Shown one piece after another: positions 8,385 through 16,678 of a DNA stretch of 47,251 bases. The notes beneath the pieces are model-generated. The model was given only the letters and a program-made list of their open reading frames with translations, was not told where the DNA came from and did not search any database. Numbering within the stretch: position 1 is the first letter of the stretch; every line of letters begins with the position of its first letter. Made by a program: the position numbers and the translations under genes. Origin of the DNA: UBA9732 sp963609725 (lineage in GTDB: Bacteria; Spirochaetota; Spirochaetia; Sphaerochaetales; Sphaerochaetaceae); NCBI GenBank assembly GCA_963609725.1, contig CAVDLI010000003.1, positions 1-47,251 of the forward strand, written 5' to 3'.

Positions 8385-8510
8385 AGTAGGTAATACAATA
8401 AGAGGAGATACCAAATTGAGTTTAATATTTTCTAATTTGAACTTCTAAGTGTAAGTTACCTTATTTTTCTAAAAATTGTATATAATACATATTCTGTCAA
8501 ACTAGAGTAG
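8378..8510. repeat. Pair of identical 12-bp direct repeats flanking the region between the lipoprotein gene and dpaL
   Basis: AAACTAGAGTAG occurs at 8378-8389, covering the stop codon of the lipoprotein gene, and again at 8499-8510. The copies are 121 bp apart. The arrangement resembles the scar of a small duplication or insertion, but no element is recognisable between them. Confidence 0.4.
8481..8486 (+). promoter_or_regulatory. Candidate -10 box for dpaL
   Basis: A perfect TATAAT lies in the 230-base AT-rich region before dpaL. No good -35 hexamer is found at 16-18 bp, so the call rests on the -10 alone. A second TATAAT lies about 20 bases before the dpaL start, also without a good -35. 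The rest of the region shows no gene and no clear terminator for the preceding operon. Confidence 0.35.
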
Positions 8511-8614
8511 TGGCAAATTTCCAAAATAGATAACCACATTTTGAAAAAACATCTACCTAAAGACTACATATAAAACTTTGTTTTAATTATAATTATTTTT
8601 ACGAGGTAAAACTT

Positions 8615-9856
8615 ATGAACGATTACGAATATATAATTCACAACGACGGCGATATTTCAAAGAAAAATCAAGATAATGCAAAAAGAATGTTTCCAATTAC
8701 AATAGCGTGTGAAGCTAGGAAATTTCACAGACAAATTCCTGGTTATAGAATGACACCTCTAGTTGCAATGCCCAATTTGGCTCAAATGTTAGGTTTGGGT
8801 GGAATTTACATAAAAAATGAAGCGATGCGCCTTGAATTAAATTCATTCAAAGTTATGGGCGGTTCTTTTGCAATTTACAGATTTATTAAGAAGTTGCTTA
8901 ACATGGAAGACAAAGAACTTTCATTTGATTATCTTGTAAGCAAAGAATGCCATGACAAAGTTGGAGATATTACATTTTGCTCAGCAACAGACGGCAACCA
9001 CGGACGAGGTCTTGCATGGGCAAGTCACATGTTAGGACATAAATGTAAAATATATGTTCACTCAGAAACTTCCCAAGCTCGTATAAATGCAATAAAAAAA
9101 TATGGTGCTGAAGTAACTGTTGTAAAAGGCAATTATGATGATGCAGTAAGACAAGCCGCATTAGATGCAAAAAATAATGGATGGTACGTTATTTCTGACA
9201 CTTCTTGGCCTGGATACAGTGAAATCCCAACTTGGATTATGCAAGGTTATACTTCTATGCTACTAGAAGCACAAGAACAGTTTTCTGGAATGGGCATCCA
9301 AAAACCAACCCATGTAATAGTTCAAGCCGGAGTTGGTGCACTTGCAGCATCTGTAGTTGGATTTTACACAGCTCTATTTCCTGAAAATCCCCCACTCTTT
9401 ATTGTTGTTGAGCCTGATAAAGCCGCTTGTGTTTATGAATCAATAAAAGCAAATGATGGTGCTTGCCATAGTGTTAAAGGCGATTTGGATACAATAATGG
9501 CAGGACTTGCATGCGGAGACCCTTCTCCTATTGCTTTTGATATACTAAATAATAATGCCGATATCTTTATCAAAGTCCCAGATTATGTTGCAGCACGAGG
9601 TATGAGAATTCTTTCATGCCCGCTTAAGGGTGATCCATTTGTTATTAGCGGAGAAAGTGGTGCTGTTCCTCTTGGAACTCTGTATTCTCTATTAACAGAA
9701 AATGAGGATTCTGAACTTAAGAAGGCACTAAATCTTAATAAAGATTCTCTTGTTTTCATGGTTAACACAGAAGGAAACACAGATCCAATGCAATTTAGAC
9801 AAATAATATGGGATGGAAGAAACCCTGTACCAAAGAAATATGAGACAAAGAAATAA
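8615..9856 (+). CDS. dpaL: Diaminopropionate ammonia-lyase (PLP fold type II)
   Basis: The family converts 2,3-diaminopropionate to pyruvate and two ammonia. The PLP lysine is K79 in NSFKVMGGSFAIYR. The cofactor phosphate and substrate region ATDGNHGRGLAWASHMLG follows, then ISDTSWPGYSEIPTWIMQGY, and a long C-terminal domain with GNTDPMQFRQIIW. Length (413) matches DpaL better than threonine deaminase or threonine synthase. It is a single-gene unit with GAGG about 8 nt before the ATG and a strong terminator after it. A related 2-ammonia-lyase activity cannot be excluded. Confidence 0.87.
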   Translation: MNDYEYIIHNDGDISKKNQDNAKRMFPITIACEARKFHRQIPGYRMTPLVAMPNLAQMLGLGGIYIKNEAMRLELNSFKVMGGSFAIYRFIKKLLNMEDKELSFDYLVSKECHDKVGDITFCSATDGNHGRGLAWASHMLGHKCKIYVHSETSQARINAIKKYGAEVTVVKGNYDDAVRQAALDAKNNGWYVISDTSWPGYSEIPTWIMQGYTSMLLEAQEQFSGMGIQKPTHVIVQAGVGALAASVVGFYTALFPENPPLFIVVEPDKAACVYESIKANDGACHSVKGDLDTIMAGLACGDPSPIAFDILNNNADIFIKVPDYVAARGMRILSCPLKGDPFVISGESGAVPLGTLYSLLTENEDSELKKALNLNKDSLVFMVNTEGNTDPMQFRQIIWDGRNPVPKKYETKK

Positions 9857-9877
9857 CTTATAGAAAGTCTAATTACA

Positions 9878-9927
9878 GAACTTCCAAACAAAAGCTTTCT
9901 TAGCTAAGATTTGGAAGTTCGTTTTTT
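9878..9927 (+). terminator. Intrinsic terminator of dpaL
   Basis: GAACTTCCAAA (9878-9888) pairs perfectly with TTTGGAAGTTC (9910-9920) and is followed by GTTTTTT. The 21-nt loop holds a smaller AAGCTTT/AGCTAAG element. It lies in the convergent space with tgt, but the other strand lacks a T-tract, so it acts mainly on dpaL. Confidence 0.88.
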
Positions 9928-9934
9928 AGGGCCT

Positions 9935-11101
9935 CTATATAGTACATCTGCCGCCATTAGCATAGAAACGTTTAAGATAATCTTCTTTGAAAGATTTGAA
10001 ACGGTCTTCTTCAATTGCTTTGCGCGTTTTTACCATTAAATTATACAAGTATGTTAGATTGTGCTCTGTTGCAAGCATACCTCCAAACATTTCATTACAT
10101 TTGAACATATGTCGCATATACGCACGTGAATAATGTGTACAAGCCTCACATGTACAACCTTCTTGAATTGGTCTGTGGTCAAACTCATTAAATGACCTTG
10201 ATAAGGTTAACATACCATCATCTGTGAAAACAGAGCCATTTCTGGCTGTACGAGTTGCTAAAACGCAATCAAATAAATCAATACCGTTTTCTACTGCTTC
10301 CAAAATGTAATCTGGAGTACCAATTCCCATAACATATCTAGGTTTAGAAGGAGAAACTTCATTTACAGCATTGGCTGTTAATGCTAAGAAATGGCAGAAA
10401 TCTTCCTTAGATTCTCCCACTGAAAGACCTCCAATTGCAACACCTGGAAAATCCATAGAAGCAATAGTGTGTGCGCTTTTTATTCTTAAATCCTCATAAA
10501 ATCCACCTTGGACAATACCAAAAAGATTTCCTCTAAAAGCTCTTCCTGTAGTATCTAAAAGTGAGTCTCTATGAATGATTGCTCGCTCTGCCCATAAGTG
10601 AGTTATGTCCATAGCATGTAAAGTTTCTTTCCAACTTATGCCAGGTGCAGAACAAACATCTAACATCATAGCAATATCAGAACCAATAGTTTGCTGTATA
10701 TCAACAACTTTTTCTGGTGTGAAAATATGCCTAGAACCATCTATGTGGCTTTGAAACTTTACGCCCATTTCATGAATTTTTCGTAAAGAACTTAAAGAAA
10801 AAACTTGGAAGCCACCACTATCGGTTAAAAAATTTCCATTCCAATTGCTAAATTTATGAAGTCCATCAAAAGTCTTGAGAACTTCTACACCCGGTCTAAG
10901 ATACAAATGATATGTATTTCCCAAAATAAGGTTGTAACCAATTTGTGCAACCTTATCGTGATATATGCCTTTCACAGTTCCATTAGTACCAACTGGCATA
11001 AAAGCTGGAGTCTGCACTACTCCATGCCCCAATGAAATTTCTCCAGTTCTTGCCTTACAACTTTTATCTTGATGATGTAACGTATATATTTTTTCTGCCA
11101 T
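9935..11101 (-). CDS. tgt: Queuine tRNA-ribosyltransferase
   Basis: Bacterial TGT swaps the wobble guanine of GUN-anticodon tRNAs for preQ1. Family residues are present: DSGGFQVFSL with the base-recognition Asp, GGLSVGE, the nucleophile region IDLFDCVLATRTARNG, and the zinc site CTCEACTHYSRAYMRHMF with a later His. The 388-residue length is typical. It starts 15 nt after the upstream permease gene and is the last gene of the long minus-strand operon. No other queuosine gene is in the window. Confidence 0.95.
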   Translation of the reverse strand: MAEKIYTLHHQDKSCKARTGEISLGHGVVQTPAFMPVGTNGTVKGIYHDKVAQIGYNLILGNTYHLYLRPGVEVLKTFDGLHKFSNWNGNFLTDSGGFQVFSLSSLRKIHEMGVKFQSHIDGSRHIFTPEKVVDIQQTIGSDIAMMLDVCSAPGISWKETLHAMDITHLWAERAIIHRDSLLDTTGRAFRGNLFGIVQGGFYEDLRIKSAHTIASMDFPGVAIGGLSVGESKEDFCHFLALTANAVNEVSPSKPRYVMGIGTPDYILEAVENGIDLFDCVLATRTARNGSVFTDDGMLTLSRSFNEFDHRPIQEGCTCEACTHYSRAYMRHMFKCNEMFGGMLATEHNLTYLYNLMVKTRKAIEEDRFKSFKEDYLKRFYANGGRCTI

Positions 11102-11116
11102 AATTTCCCTTAAACA

Positions 11117-12211
11117 TTAAACTTTCATGATAAATGACATTATAGAAGAAAGTCCAAGTATCACAACAAATGGTATCAAAATACCAAGATACGGAGCAAT
11201 AACCCCTTGATCTGCAAGCATTATAGTCATCATTTGAATAACATAGTAGACAACAGCCACACAAATTGAACATATAAGAGAGAAAAATAGAACATTTTTC
11301 TTAAATCTATAGTTCATACTGCATGCAATTATCATCATAACAAGAGGAGTAAGACAACTGAATAATCTCTTGTAATACTCAGTTCCAAGACTTGCGTACT
11401 CCTCTGGATTAAGTTTTTTCATGCGTATAAGATATGAATGAGCCAAATCAAGCGACATCTTTGAGATTTCAGATGAAAGATTTCTAAAAAGCTCACTTTC
11501 AAGTTTCATATTCTCTACATCAAGAGTGTCATAATGCAAAACATCAACTGCTTCACCACCCTCCTTTTGAGAATAAACATAACAATCAAAAAAAGTCCAA
11601 AATCCGTTCTCTTGGTTATATGTAGCCTTATAAGCATCTATTCTATAAAGATTATTATCATTTTCAGGATCTTTTATCTCTATATATGAAACGTCATAAA
11701 GTGTACTAGAGCTATCTTCATAACGCGCAGCATAAACCATGTAATTATTTTGCATATCACTTAAAGCAACGTTTGTATTATCTAAAGAAGAACTGCTCCA
11801 AGAATACGTATTAGAACGAGAGTCTTTCAAATTTGAACTTTTTATAGCTACAGTTTCATTGAAAACAAAATAAAACAACGCCAAAAGTACCGCCAAAATA
11901 TAAAGAGGCATAACAACTTTTTTTGTGCTTGTGCCAGAATTGAGAATACACATCATTTCATTATTTGAGTTAAGCATAGAAAGAAAATATGTTGTAGAAA
12001 ACAAAAATGACGGGCCCAAAGACAACAAAAAAGCTTCAGGATAGTACAACATAGAAAGCATAAAAGCTCTACCAAAACTCAAAGAATGACTAATATATGA
12101 ATCAAGATTGGAAAAAAGATCTACACCAACTAGCATAAGAGCTGCAAGCATAGCAGTAGAGATGCCAACTTTTAAGACCGATTTTAGCGTATATCTCGTT
12201 AAAACTTTCAT
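11117..12211 (-). CDS. LptF/LptG family permease (second of pair)
   Basis: YjgP/YjgQ-type inner-membrane subunit of the LptB2FG exporter, which extracts lipopolysaccharide in diderms. The 364-residue product has three N-terminal membrane helices (residues about 13-115), a periplasmic beta-rich domain with DVLHYDTLDVENMKLESE, and three C-terminal helices from about residue 280. The LSMLNSNNEMMCILNSG segment corresponds to the coupling helix that contacts the ATPase. Several treponemes lack classical LPS, so the cargo is uncertain. I cannot decide between LptF and LptG. It lies 4 nt after its partner gene. Confidence 0.82.
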   Translation of the reverse strand: MKVLTRYTLKSVLKVGISTAMLAALMLVGVDLFSNLDSYISHSLSFGRAFMLSMLYYPEAFLLSLGPSFLFSTTYFLSMLNSNNEMMCILNSGTSTKKVVMPLYILAVLLALFYFVFNETVAIKSSNLKDSRSNTYSWSSSSLDNTNVALSDMQNNYMVYAARYEDSSSTLYDVSYIEIKDPENDNNLYRIDAYKATYNQENGFWTFFDCYVYSQKEGGEAVDVLHYDTLDVENMKLESELFRNLSSEISKMSLDLAHSYLIRMKKLNPEEYASLGTEYYKRLFSCLTPLVMMIIACSMNYRFKKNVLFFSLICSICVAVVYYVIQMMTIMLADQGVIAPYLGILIPFVVILGLSSIMSFIMKV

Positions 12212-12215
12212 TTCG

Positions 12216-13484
12216 TTACCTTTTTCTGAGCCTTAAAAGAAGAATAAATCCAATTAGAAATACTAACGCATTAGGAACCCAAATGAAAAACGCTGGGTGT
12301 ATTGCAGTCGAAATTGCCTTTACATGCATATAATAGAGAAGAAACCAATAAATGCAAGCAATAAACATAGAAAGTCCAAACCCAAGTAATCTTCCATTTT
12401 TTACTTTATAAAAAGAAATTGGGAAAGCAATAAAAACAAGAAAAGTGCAGGCAAACGACAATGCAAATTTTTTTTGCAGTTCTGTTCTATAATACTGGAA
12501 ATAGAAATTAAAACTTTTTGATTTTTTGTTATCTTTAACTTCATTTACTTGTTTATATATAATTTCAACGTTTGAAGACGCTTTCCCCTCTTCTATTTCA
12601 AATAAAGACTCTGCTAAAGAATTTGTATAACGTCTTATCTCTTCTTCTTTTCTAGATATAACTTCATTATTCTCAACTTTTCTTTCTTCTGTAAGAGAAG
12701 CAAGCTGTCGTATAGACATTTGAGATGGAGTTATATTCACATTAGAACTAGAATGAGAAGATAAATCTAAATACATTGTCATATTCTTAGCTTTTGCAAG
12801 AGAGTAAGACTCTAGCGAAGAAGACTCAGTGATTAGAATTTGAGGTTCTTCCATCTCAATCTTGTATATAAATCTATCTAAATCAACAACAGAAAAAGTA
12901 CCAGTTTTAGCATAAACAACACGATTGTCGTTATTAGAATAATCAAAAATTAAAATATCATGAACTGTATTTTTTTCAACAGTGCCATTTGAAATAACCA
13001 TATTTCCAAATTTTGTAGAACTGTAGCTATCAAGTTCTAGTGTTGGAATACTTTCTAGTACCTGTGCATATAAAGCACGATACTGCTCTGTTGTATACGG
13101 AATCATTCTATCTGCAATAAATAAAGTAGAAATAGAGAAAAGAAGAGAAAGTCCAACAATTGGAATAAAAATTCTCCCTGTATGAATACCACAAGAACGA
13201 AGCGCCAAAACTTCATTTTGTGAAGAGAAACTTCCAATAACCATACTTGCTGATGCCAACGAACTAAAAGGCATAGTGTACATGAGAAATTGAGGAATTG
13301 ATAACACAACAAGCATTAAAACATCACTCAAACTGACATTTTTAAGTAGTATTTTTTGAGCAAGAACAAGAATTTGATTAACAAAAAAAATAAAAAAGAA
13401 AAAAACAAAAGCAACGAGGAAAGAAAATAAATATTCTTTTCCAACATAGAAATAGAGCTCATTGTAACTTTCTTTTTTTGACAT
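12216..13484 (-). CDS. LptF/LptG family permease (first of pair)
   Basis: The 422-residue product has the YjgP/YjgQ layout: helices at about residues 17-40, 55-80 and 100-125, a long periplasmic domain, and three C-terminal helices ending VFLIGFILLLRLRKR. The coupling-helix motif GSFSSQNEVLALRSCGIHTGRI is well conserved. The periplasmic part (about 130-310) is longer than usual and contains a charged segment VENNEVISRKEEEIRRY. It should pair with the next gene and an LptB ATPase that is not in this window. AGGAG lies about 11 nt before the ATG. It begins 41 nt after dut. Confidence 0.83.
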   Translation of the reverse strand: MSKKESYNELYFYVGKEYLFSFLVAFVFFFFIFFVNQILVLAQKILLKNVSLSDVLMLVVLSIPQFLMYTMPFSSLASASMVIGSFSSQNEVLALRSCGIHTGRIFIPIVGLSLLFSISTLFIADRMIPYTTEQYRALYAQVLESIPTLELDSYSSTKFGNMVISNGTVEKNTVHDILIFDYSNNDNRVVYAKTGTFSVVDLDRFIYKIEMEEPQILITESSSLESYSLAKAKNMTMYLDLSSHSSSNVNITPSQMSIRQLASLTEERKVENNEVISRKEEEIRRYTNSLAESLFEIEEGKASSNVEIIYKQVNEVKDNKKSKSFNFYFQYYRTELQKKFALSFACTFLVFIAFPISFYKVKNGRLLGFGLSMFIACIYWFLLYYMHVKAISTAIHPAFFIWVPNALVFLIGFILLLRLRKR

Positions 13485-13525
13485 AAATTACAACTCTCCT
13501 AATAAGAACTTCTTAGGATACAAAA

Positions 13526-13975
13526 CTAGTTGGATTTTATTCCTGTGGAACCAAACCCCCCTACCCCTCTATCTGTATTTGAAAGAATAGAACTTTCTTC
13601 AAAAGAAGCTACTTCATGTTTAGCAATAACCATTTGAGCTATTCTATCACCATTATTTATAACAAAAGGAGAATTGGAATGATTTATAAGAAGAACTTTA
13701 ATTTCTCCTCTATAATCACTATCAATGGTTCCCGGAGCATTTAACACTGTAACTCCAAATTTTGCAGCAAGCCCAGAGCGGGGCCTTATTTGAGCTTCAA
13801 AACCAACTGGCAATTGAATATGTATTCCAGTTGGAACTGCTAGCCATGTATGAGGCTGTATAACAAGACTTTCCATAGACAAGCAGGCACAGATATCTGC
13901 GCCTGCTGCTTGAGAAGAGCTATAAACTGGAGTCTTGGCACCTGAATCTAAAAGAACTTTTATTTCACAACCCAA
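13526..13975 (-). CDS. dut: dUTP pyrophosphatase
   Basis: The trimeric enzyme hydrolyses dUTP to dUMP and pyrophosphate, which keeps uracil out of DNA and supplies thymidylate synthesis. All five family motifs are present: AGADICA, RSGLAAK, NAPGTIDSDYRGEIKV, GDRIAQMVIAK and RGVGGFGSTG. The longer frame upstream is only overlap with pnp. I place the start at TTG 13975 (MGCEIKVLL). It comes 1 nt after the pnp stop, with GAGGAAAA inside the last pnp codons as ribosome-binding site. That gives 149 residues, the normal length. Confidence 0.93.
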   Translation of the reverse strand: MGCEIKVLLDSGAKTPVYSSSQAAGADICACLSMESLVIQPHTWLAVPTGIHIQLPVGFEAQIRPRSGLAAKFGVTVLNAPGTIDSDYRGEIKVLLINHSNSPFVINNGDRIAQMVIAKHEVASFEESSILSNTDRGVGGFGSTGIKSN

Positions 13976-13976
13976 A

Positions 13977-16223
13977 TTAGTTTTCCTCTTTGTTTGTATT
14001 AAAAGATTTAGATTTATGGTCCTTTTTATCATGCTCAAAACGACTGTAAGGCTTGGAAGTACGCTTATCAGAGTTTTTATACTCCCTTGGCTTTTGCTCT
14101 GAAGCTTTAGTCTCACCGTCTGGGTCAATAGCATCAATATAAGAAAGGCTGAGCCTGCCACCAGTGCGGTCAATTTCAATCAACTTGACAGGAATAACTT
14201 GACCAACTTTTAGGATATCAGAAACATTGTTTACTCTAGTTCTTGCAAGTTTAGAAATATGGCAAAGACCTTCTTTTCCTGGAATAATTTCAACAAAAGC
14301 ACCAAAGTCCATTATTCGTTTAACAGTTCCCTGATAAATTCTTCCAACTTCTGGTTCTTCTACGATAGACTTAATCATTTCTAGAGCTGCTTGAGCACTT
14401 GCAGAATTCTTACCATAAATTGTGACAACACCAGTATCATCAATATTTACTTCAGCTCCAGTTACTTGTGCAATACTCTTAATTGTTTTTCCACCAGTGC
14501 CAATAACAGCACCAATTTTCTCTTCTTCAACTTTAGTAGTAAGAATTTTTGGAGCATATTGATTAATATCAGCTCTTGGAGCAGAAAGAGTCTGTTCCAT
14601 AATTCCAAGAATGTGGTAACGACCTTCTTTAGCTTGTTGCAAAGCACGACTCATAATCTCAGGCGTAACACCAGCAATCTTAATATCCATTTGGAAAGCT
14701 GTAATACCATCACGAGTACCAGCAACCTTAAAGTCCATATCTCCAAGATGGTCTTCTTCTCCAAGAATATCAGACAAAATTGTATAACGACTGTAATCTG
14801 CACCCTCAGTTATAAGACCCATTGCAATTCCAGCAACTGGTTTTGAAATTGGAACGCCGGCATCCATCAATGAAAGACAGCCACCACATACCGATGCCAT
14901 TGAGGACGAACCATTTGATTCCATAATTTCACTTACAACTCTAACAGTATAAGGGAATTCGTCTTTGCAAGGAACGACAGCTTGAAGAGCTCTTTGTGCA
15001 AGATGTCCATGTCCAATTTCTCTTCTTCCTGTTGTAAGACGACCAGTTTCACCCACTGAATATGGCGGGAAATTATAATGGAGCATAAAATTGCTGTAGT
15101 TCTTGTCTCCGTCAATGTTATCAAATAGCTGTTCATCTTGGACAGTTCCAAGAGTTGTTACAGCAAGGCTTTGAGTTTCACCTCTTGTAAAGAGTGCACT
15201 TCCGTGAGTTCTTGCTAAAACACCAACTTCACAAGTAATAGGTCTGATTTCTGTAACTTTTCTACCATCTACACGAACGCCATCGTCAAGAATTGATGCT
15301 CTAAGAACTTCATAAGCCAAATCATCAAAAAGTTTTGCAATCTGAACCTTTCCGTCATTATGAGAAGAAACTTCATCTGCAAATTTTACAAGAGTCTCTG
15401 CCTGAACCTGTGCTAGTGCATTATGTCTAGCTTCCTTGCTACTTCCAAAAGATGCTTTTTTGACAAGTGGTTTTGCATATTCACGAATTGGATCAAGCCA
15501 TGAAAGATCCTCATTTATTTCAAGAACTGGAAGTTTTTCTTTACCAGCTAATTTCTTAAGCTCCAGTTGAGCATCACAAAGCATTGTAATTACTGGCTGA
15601 GCAGCAGCTATAGCATCAAGCATGTTTTGCTCTGATACTTCGTGAGCTCCACCTTCAACCATTGTAATGCCTTCTCTTGTTCCTGCAACAACAATGTCCA
15701 AATCCGAGTTCTCAATTTGCTGAAATGTTGGATTTATTACATATTTACCATCAACAAGTGCTACTCTAACGCCAGCAATTGGGCCATTGAATGGAATATC
15801 TGAAATTGTAACAGCAGCACTTGCTGCATTGATTGCAATTACATCAGGAGTATTAACCTGATCTGTAGATACAACAGTTGGTACAATTTGTATTTCACGG
15901 CTGAATGCTTTATCAAATAATGGTCTCATTGGGCGGTCGATTAGACGGCTAACAAGAATTTCTTTATCTTTTGGTTTAGATTCCCTTTTTAGGAAACCTC
16001 CTGGAATTTTACCTGCGGCATAATACTTTTCATTGTATTCAACTGAAACTGGAACATAATCCAAAGGCTCGCTTGGAGCATCTGAGCAACATACTGTGGC
16101 TATAACAGCAGAACCTGCATAATGAGCATATACAGCGCCGTTTGCCTGCTTGGCAATCTTTCCTGTCTCAAAAACAAGATAGTCATCACCAAGTTTTACT
16201 GAAACTTTTTTTACATCTGACAT
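13977..16223 (-). CDS. pnp: Polyribonucleotide nucleotidyltransferase
   Basis: PNPase degrades RNA 3' to 5' by phosphorolysis. Two RNase PH domains are visible, the second with FPPYSVGETGRLTTGRREIGHGHLA (about residues 385-410) and GDMDFKVAGTRDGITAFQMDIK. They are followed by a KH domain (GAVIGTGGKTIKSI) and an S1 domain (GTVKRIMDFGAFVEIIPGKEGLCHIS). After S1 there is a basic, probably disordered tail of about 50 residues rich in Lys, Ser and Asn. At 748 residues it is slightly long because of that tail. The leader contains a promoter, a hairpin and a polypurine tract, described separately. Confidence 0.97.
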   Translation of the reverse strand: MSDVKKVSVKLGDDYLVFETGKIAKQANGAVYAHYAGSAVIATVCCSDAPSEPLDYVPVSVEYNEKYYAAGKIPGGFLKRESKPKDKEILVSRLIDRPMRPLFDKAFSREIQIVPTVVSTDQVNTPDVIAINAASAAVTISDIPFNGPIAGVRVALVDGKYVINPTFQQIENSDLDIVVAGTREGITMVEGGAHEVSEQNMLDAIAAAQPVITMLCDAQLELKKLAGKEKLPVLEINEDLSWLDPIREYAKPLVKKASFGSSKEARHNALAQVQAETLVKFADEVSSHNDGKVQIAKLFDDLAYEVLRASILDDGVRVDGRKVTEIRPITCEVGVLARTHGSALFTRGETQSLAVTTLGTVQDEQLFDNIDGDKNYSNFMLHYNFPPYSVGETGRLTTGRREIGHGHLAQRALQAVVPCKDEFPYTVRVVSEIMESNGSSSMASVCGGCLSLMDAGVPISKPVAGIAMGLITEGADYSRYTILSDILGEEDHLGDMDFKVAGTRDGITAFQMDIKIAGVTPEIMSRALQQAKEGRYHILGIMEQTLSAPRADINQYAPKILTTKVEEEKIGAVIGTGGKTIKSIAQVTGAEVNIDDTGVVTIYGKNSASAQAALEMIKSIVEEPEVGRIYQGTVKRIMDFGAFVEIIPGKEGLCHISKLARTRVNNVSDILKVGQVIPVKLIEIDRTGGRLSLSYIDAIDPDGETKASEQKPREYKNSDKRTSKPYSRFEHDKKDHKSKSFNTNKEEN

Positions 16224-16227
16224 TCTT

Positions 16228-16353
16228 TCTTTTTCTTCCTTTAACTTCTTTACTTCTTTTTACTTCTTTCTAAAAGCTAAAATTAAGTTTCTATGCCGCA
16301 AGAAACTTTGTTGAAATTCTTAGCTTTTTTGAACAGCAGTATTAACAATTATA
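16228..16353 (-). promoter_or_regulatory. Promoter and structured leader of pnp
   Basis: On the minus strand a perfect TATAAT (16353-16348) has only a weak -35 (CTTTAC or TTTACT at 15-16 bp). Downstream is a nested hairpin: AAAAGCTAA (16272-16280) with TTAGCTTTT (16320-16328), and inside it AAGTTTCT (16285-16292) with AGAAACTT (16301-16308). Between the hairpin and the pnp ATG lies an almost pure purine tract with three AAGAAGT repeats and AAAGGAAG. In E. coli, pnp autoregulation works through an RNase III-cut leader hairpin; the same logic here is inference. Confidence 0.6.
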
Positions 16354-16373
16354 ACTGCCAATAGACGCAGTAA

Positions 16374-16395
16374 AGGCCCCGTTAAAACAGGGCCT
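16374..16395 (-). terminator. GC-rich hairpin after rpsO (weak terminator or processing site)
   Basis: AGGCCC and GGGCCT (16390-16395 and 16374-16379) form a 6-bp GC stem in an AT-rich region just downstream of the rpsO stop. Only TTTA follows, so termination is likely partial. It separates rpsO from the candidate pnp promoter. Confidence 0.5.
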
Positions 16396-16408
16396 AAACT
16401 TTTTACAT

Positions 16409-16675
16409 TTACTTTCTGAGTCCCAACTCAGCAATAAGTGAACGATATTTCTCAATGTCGTTATTTTTGATGTATTTAAGAAGACGTCTTCTTTGTCCTA
16501 CCATTTTAAGAAGACCTCTATTTGAAGCATGGTCTTTTGGATTAGCCTTAAAATGTTTCTGAAGATCGTTAATTCTAGCTGTAAGAAGTGCAATTTGTAC
16601 TTCTGCAGATCCTGTGTTCTTCTCATCTCCACCAAATTTCACGATGAGTTCTTGTTTCTGTTCCTTAGTAACCAT
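16409..16675 (-). CDS. rpsO: 30S ribosomal protein S15
   Basis: The 88-residue protein binds 16S rRNA early in platform assembly. Its sequence is canonical: the start MVTKEQKQELI, TGSAEVQIALLTARINDLQKHF, and the signature KDHASNRGLLKMVGQRRRLLKYI. It lies 3 nt after ribF and immediately before pnp, the conserved rpsO-pnp pair. No obvious S15 autoregulatory pseudoknot is visible, since the gap to ribF is too short. Confidence 0.98.
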   Translation of the reverse strand: MVTKEQKQELIVKFGGDEKNTGSAEVQIALLTARINDLQKHFKANPKDHASNRGLLKMVGQRRRLLKYIKNNDIEKYRSLIAELGLRK

Positions 16676-16678
16676 GTG

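Noticed and set aside
8401..8449. AGAGGAGATACC followed by a TTG frame of 10 codons between the lipoprotein gene and dpaL
   Set aside because: The ribosome-binding site looks good but the frame is too short and has no peptide character. It may be a chance purine run.
13976..14179. N-terminal extension of dut reaching back into pnp
   Set aside because: The extension is the out-of-frame reading of the pnp tail. The dUTPase motifs and a ribosome-binding site place the start at TTG 13975.
14391..14846. Plus-strand open frame of 151 codons inside pnp
   Set aside because: It is antisense to a highly conserved part of PNPase. Its Ser/Asn/Thr/Cys-rich composition is that of a shadow frame.
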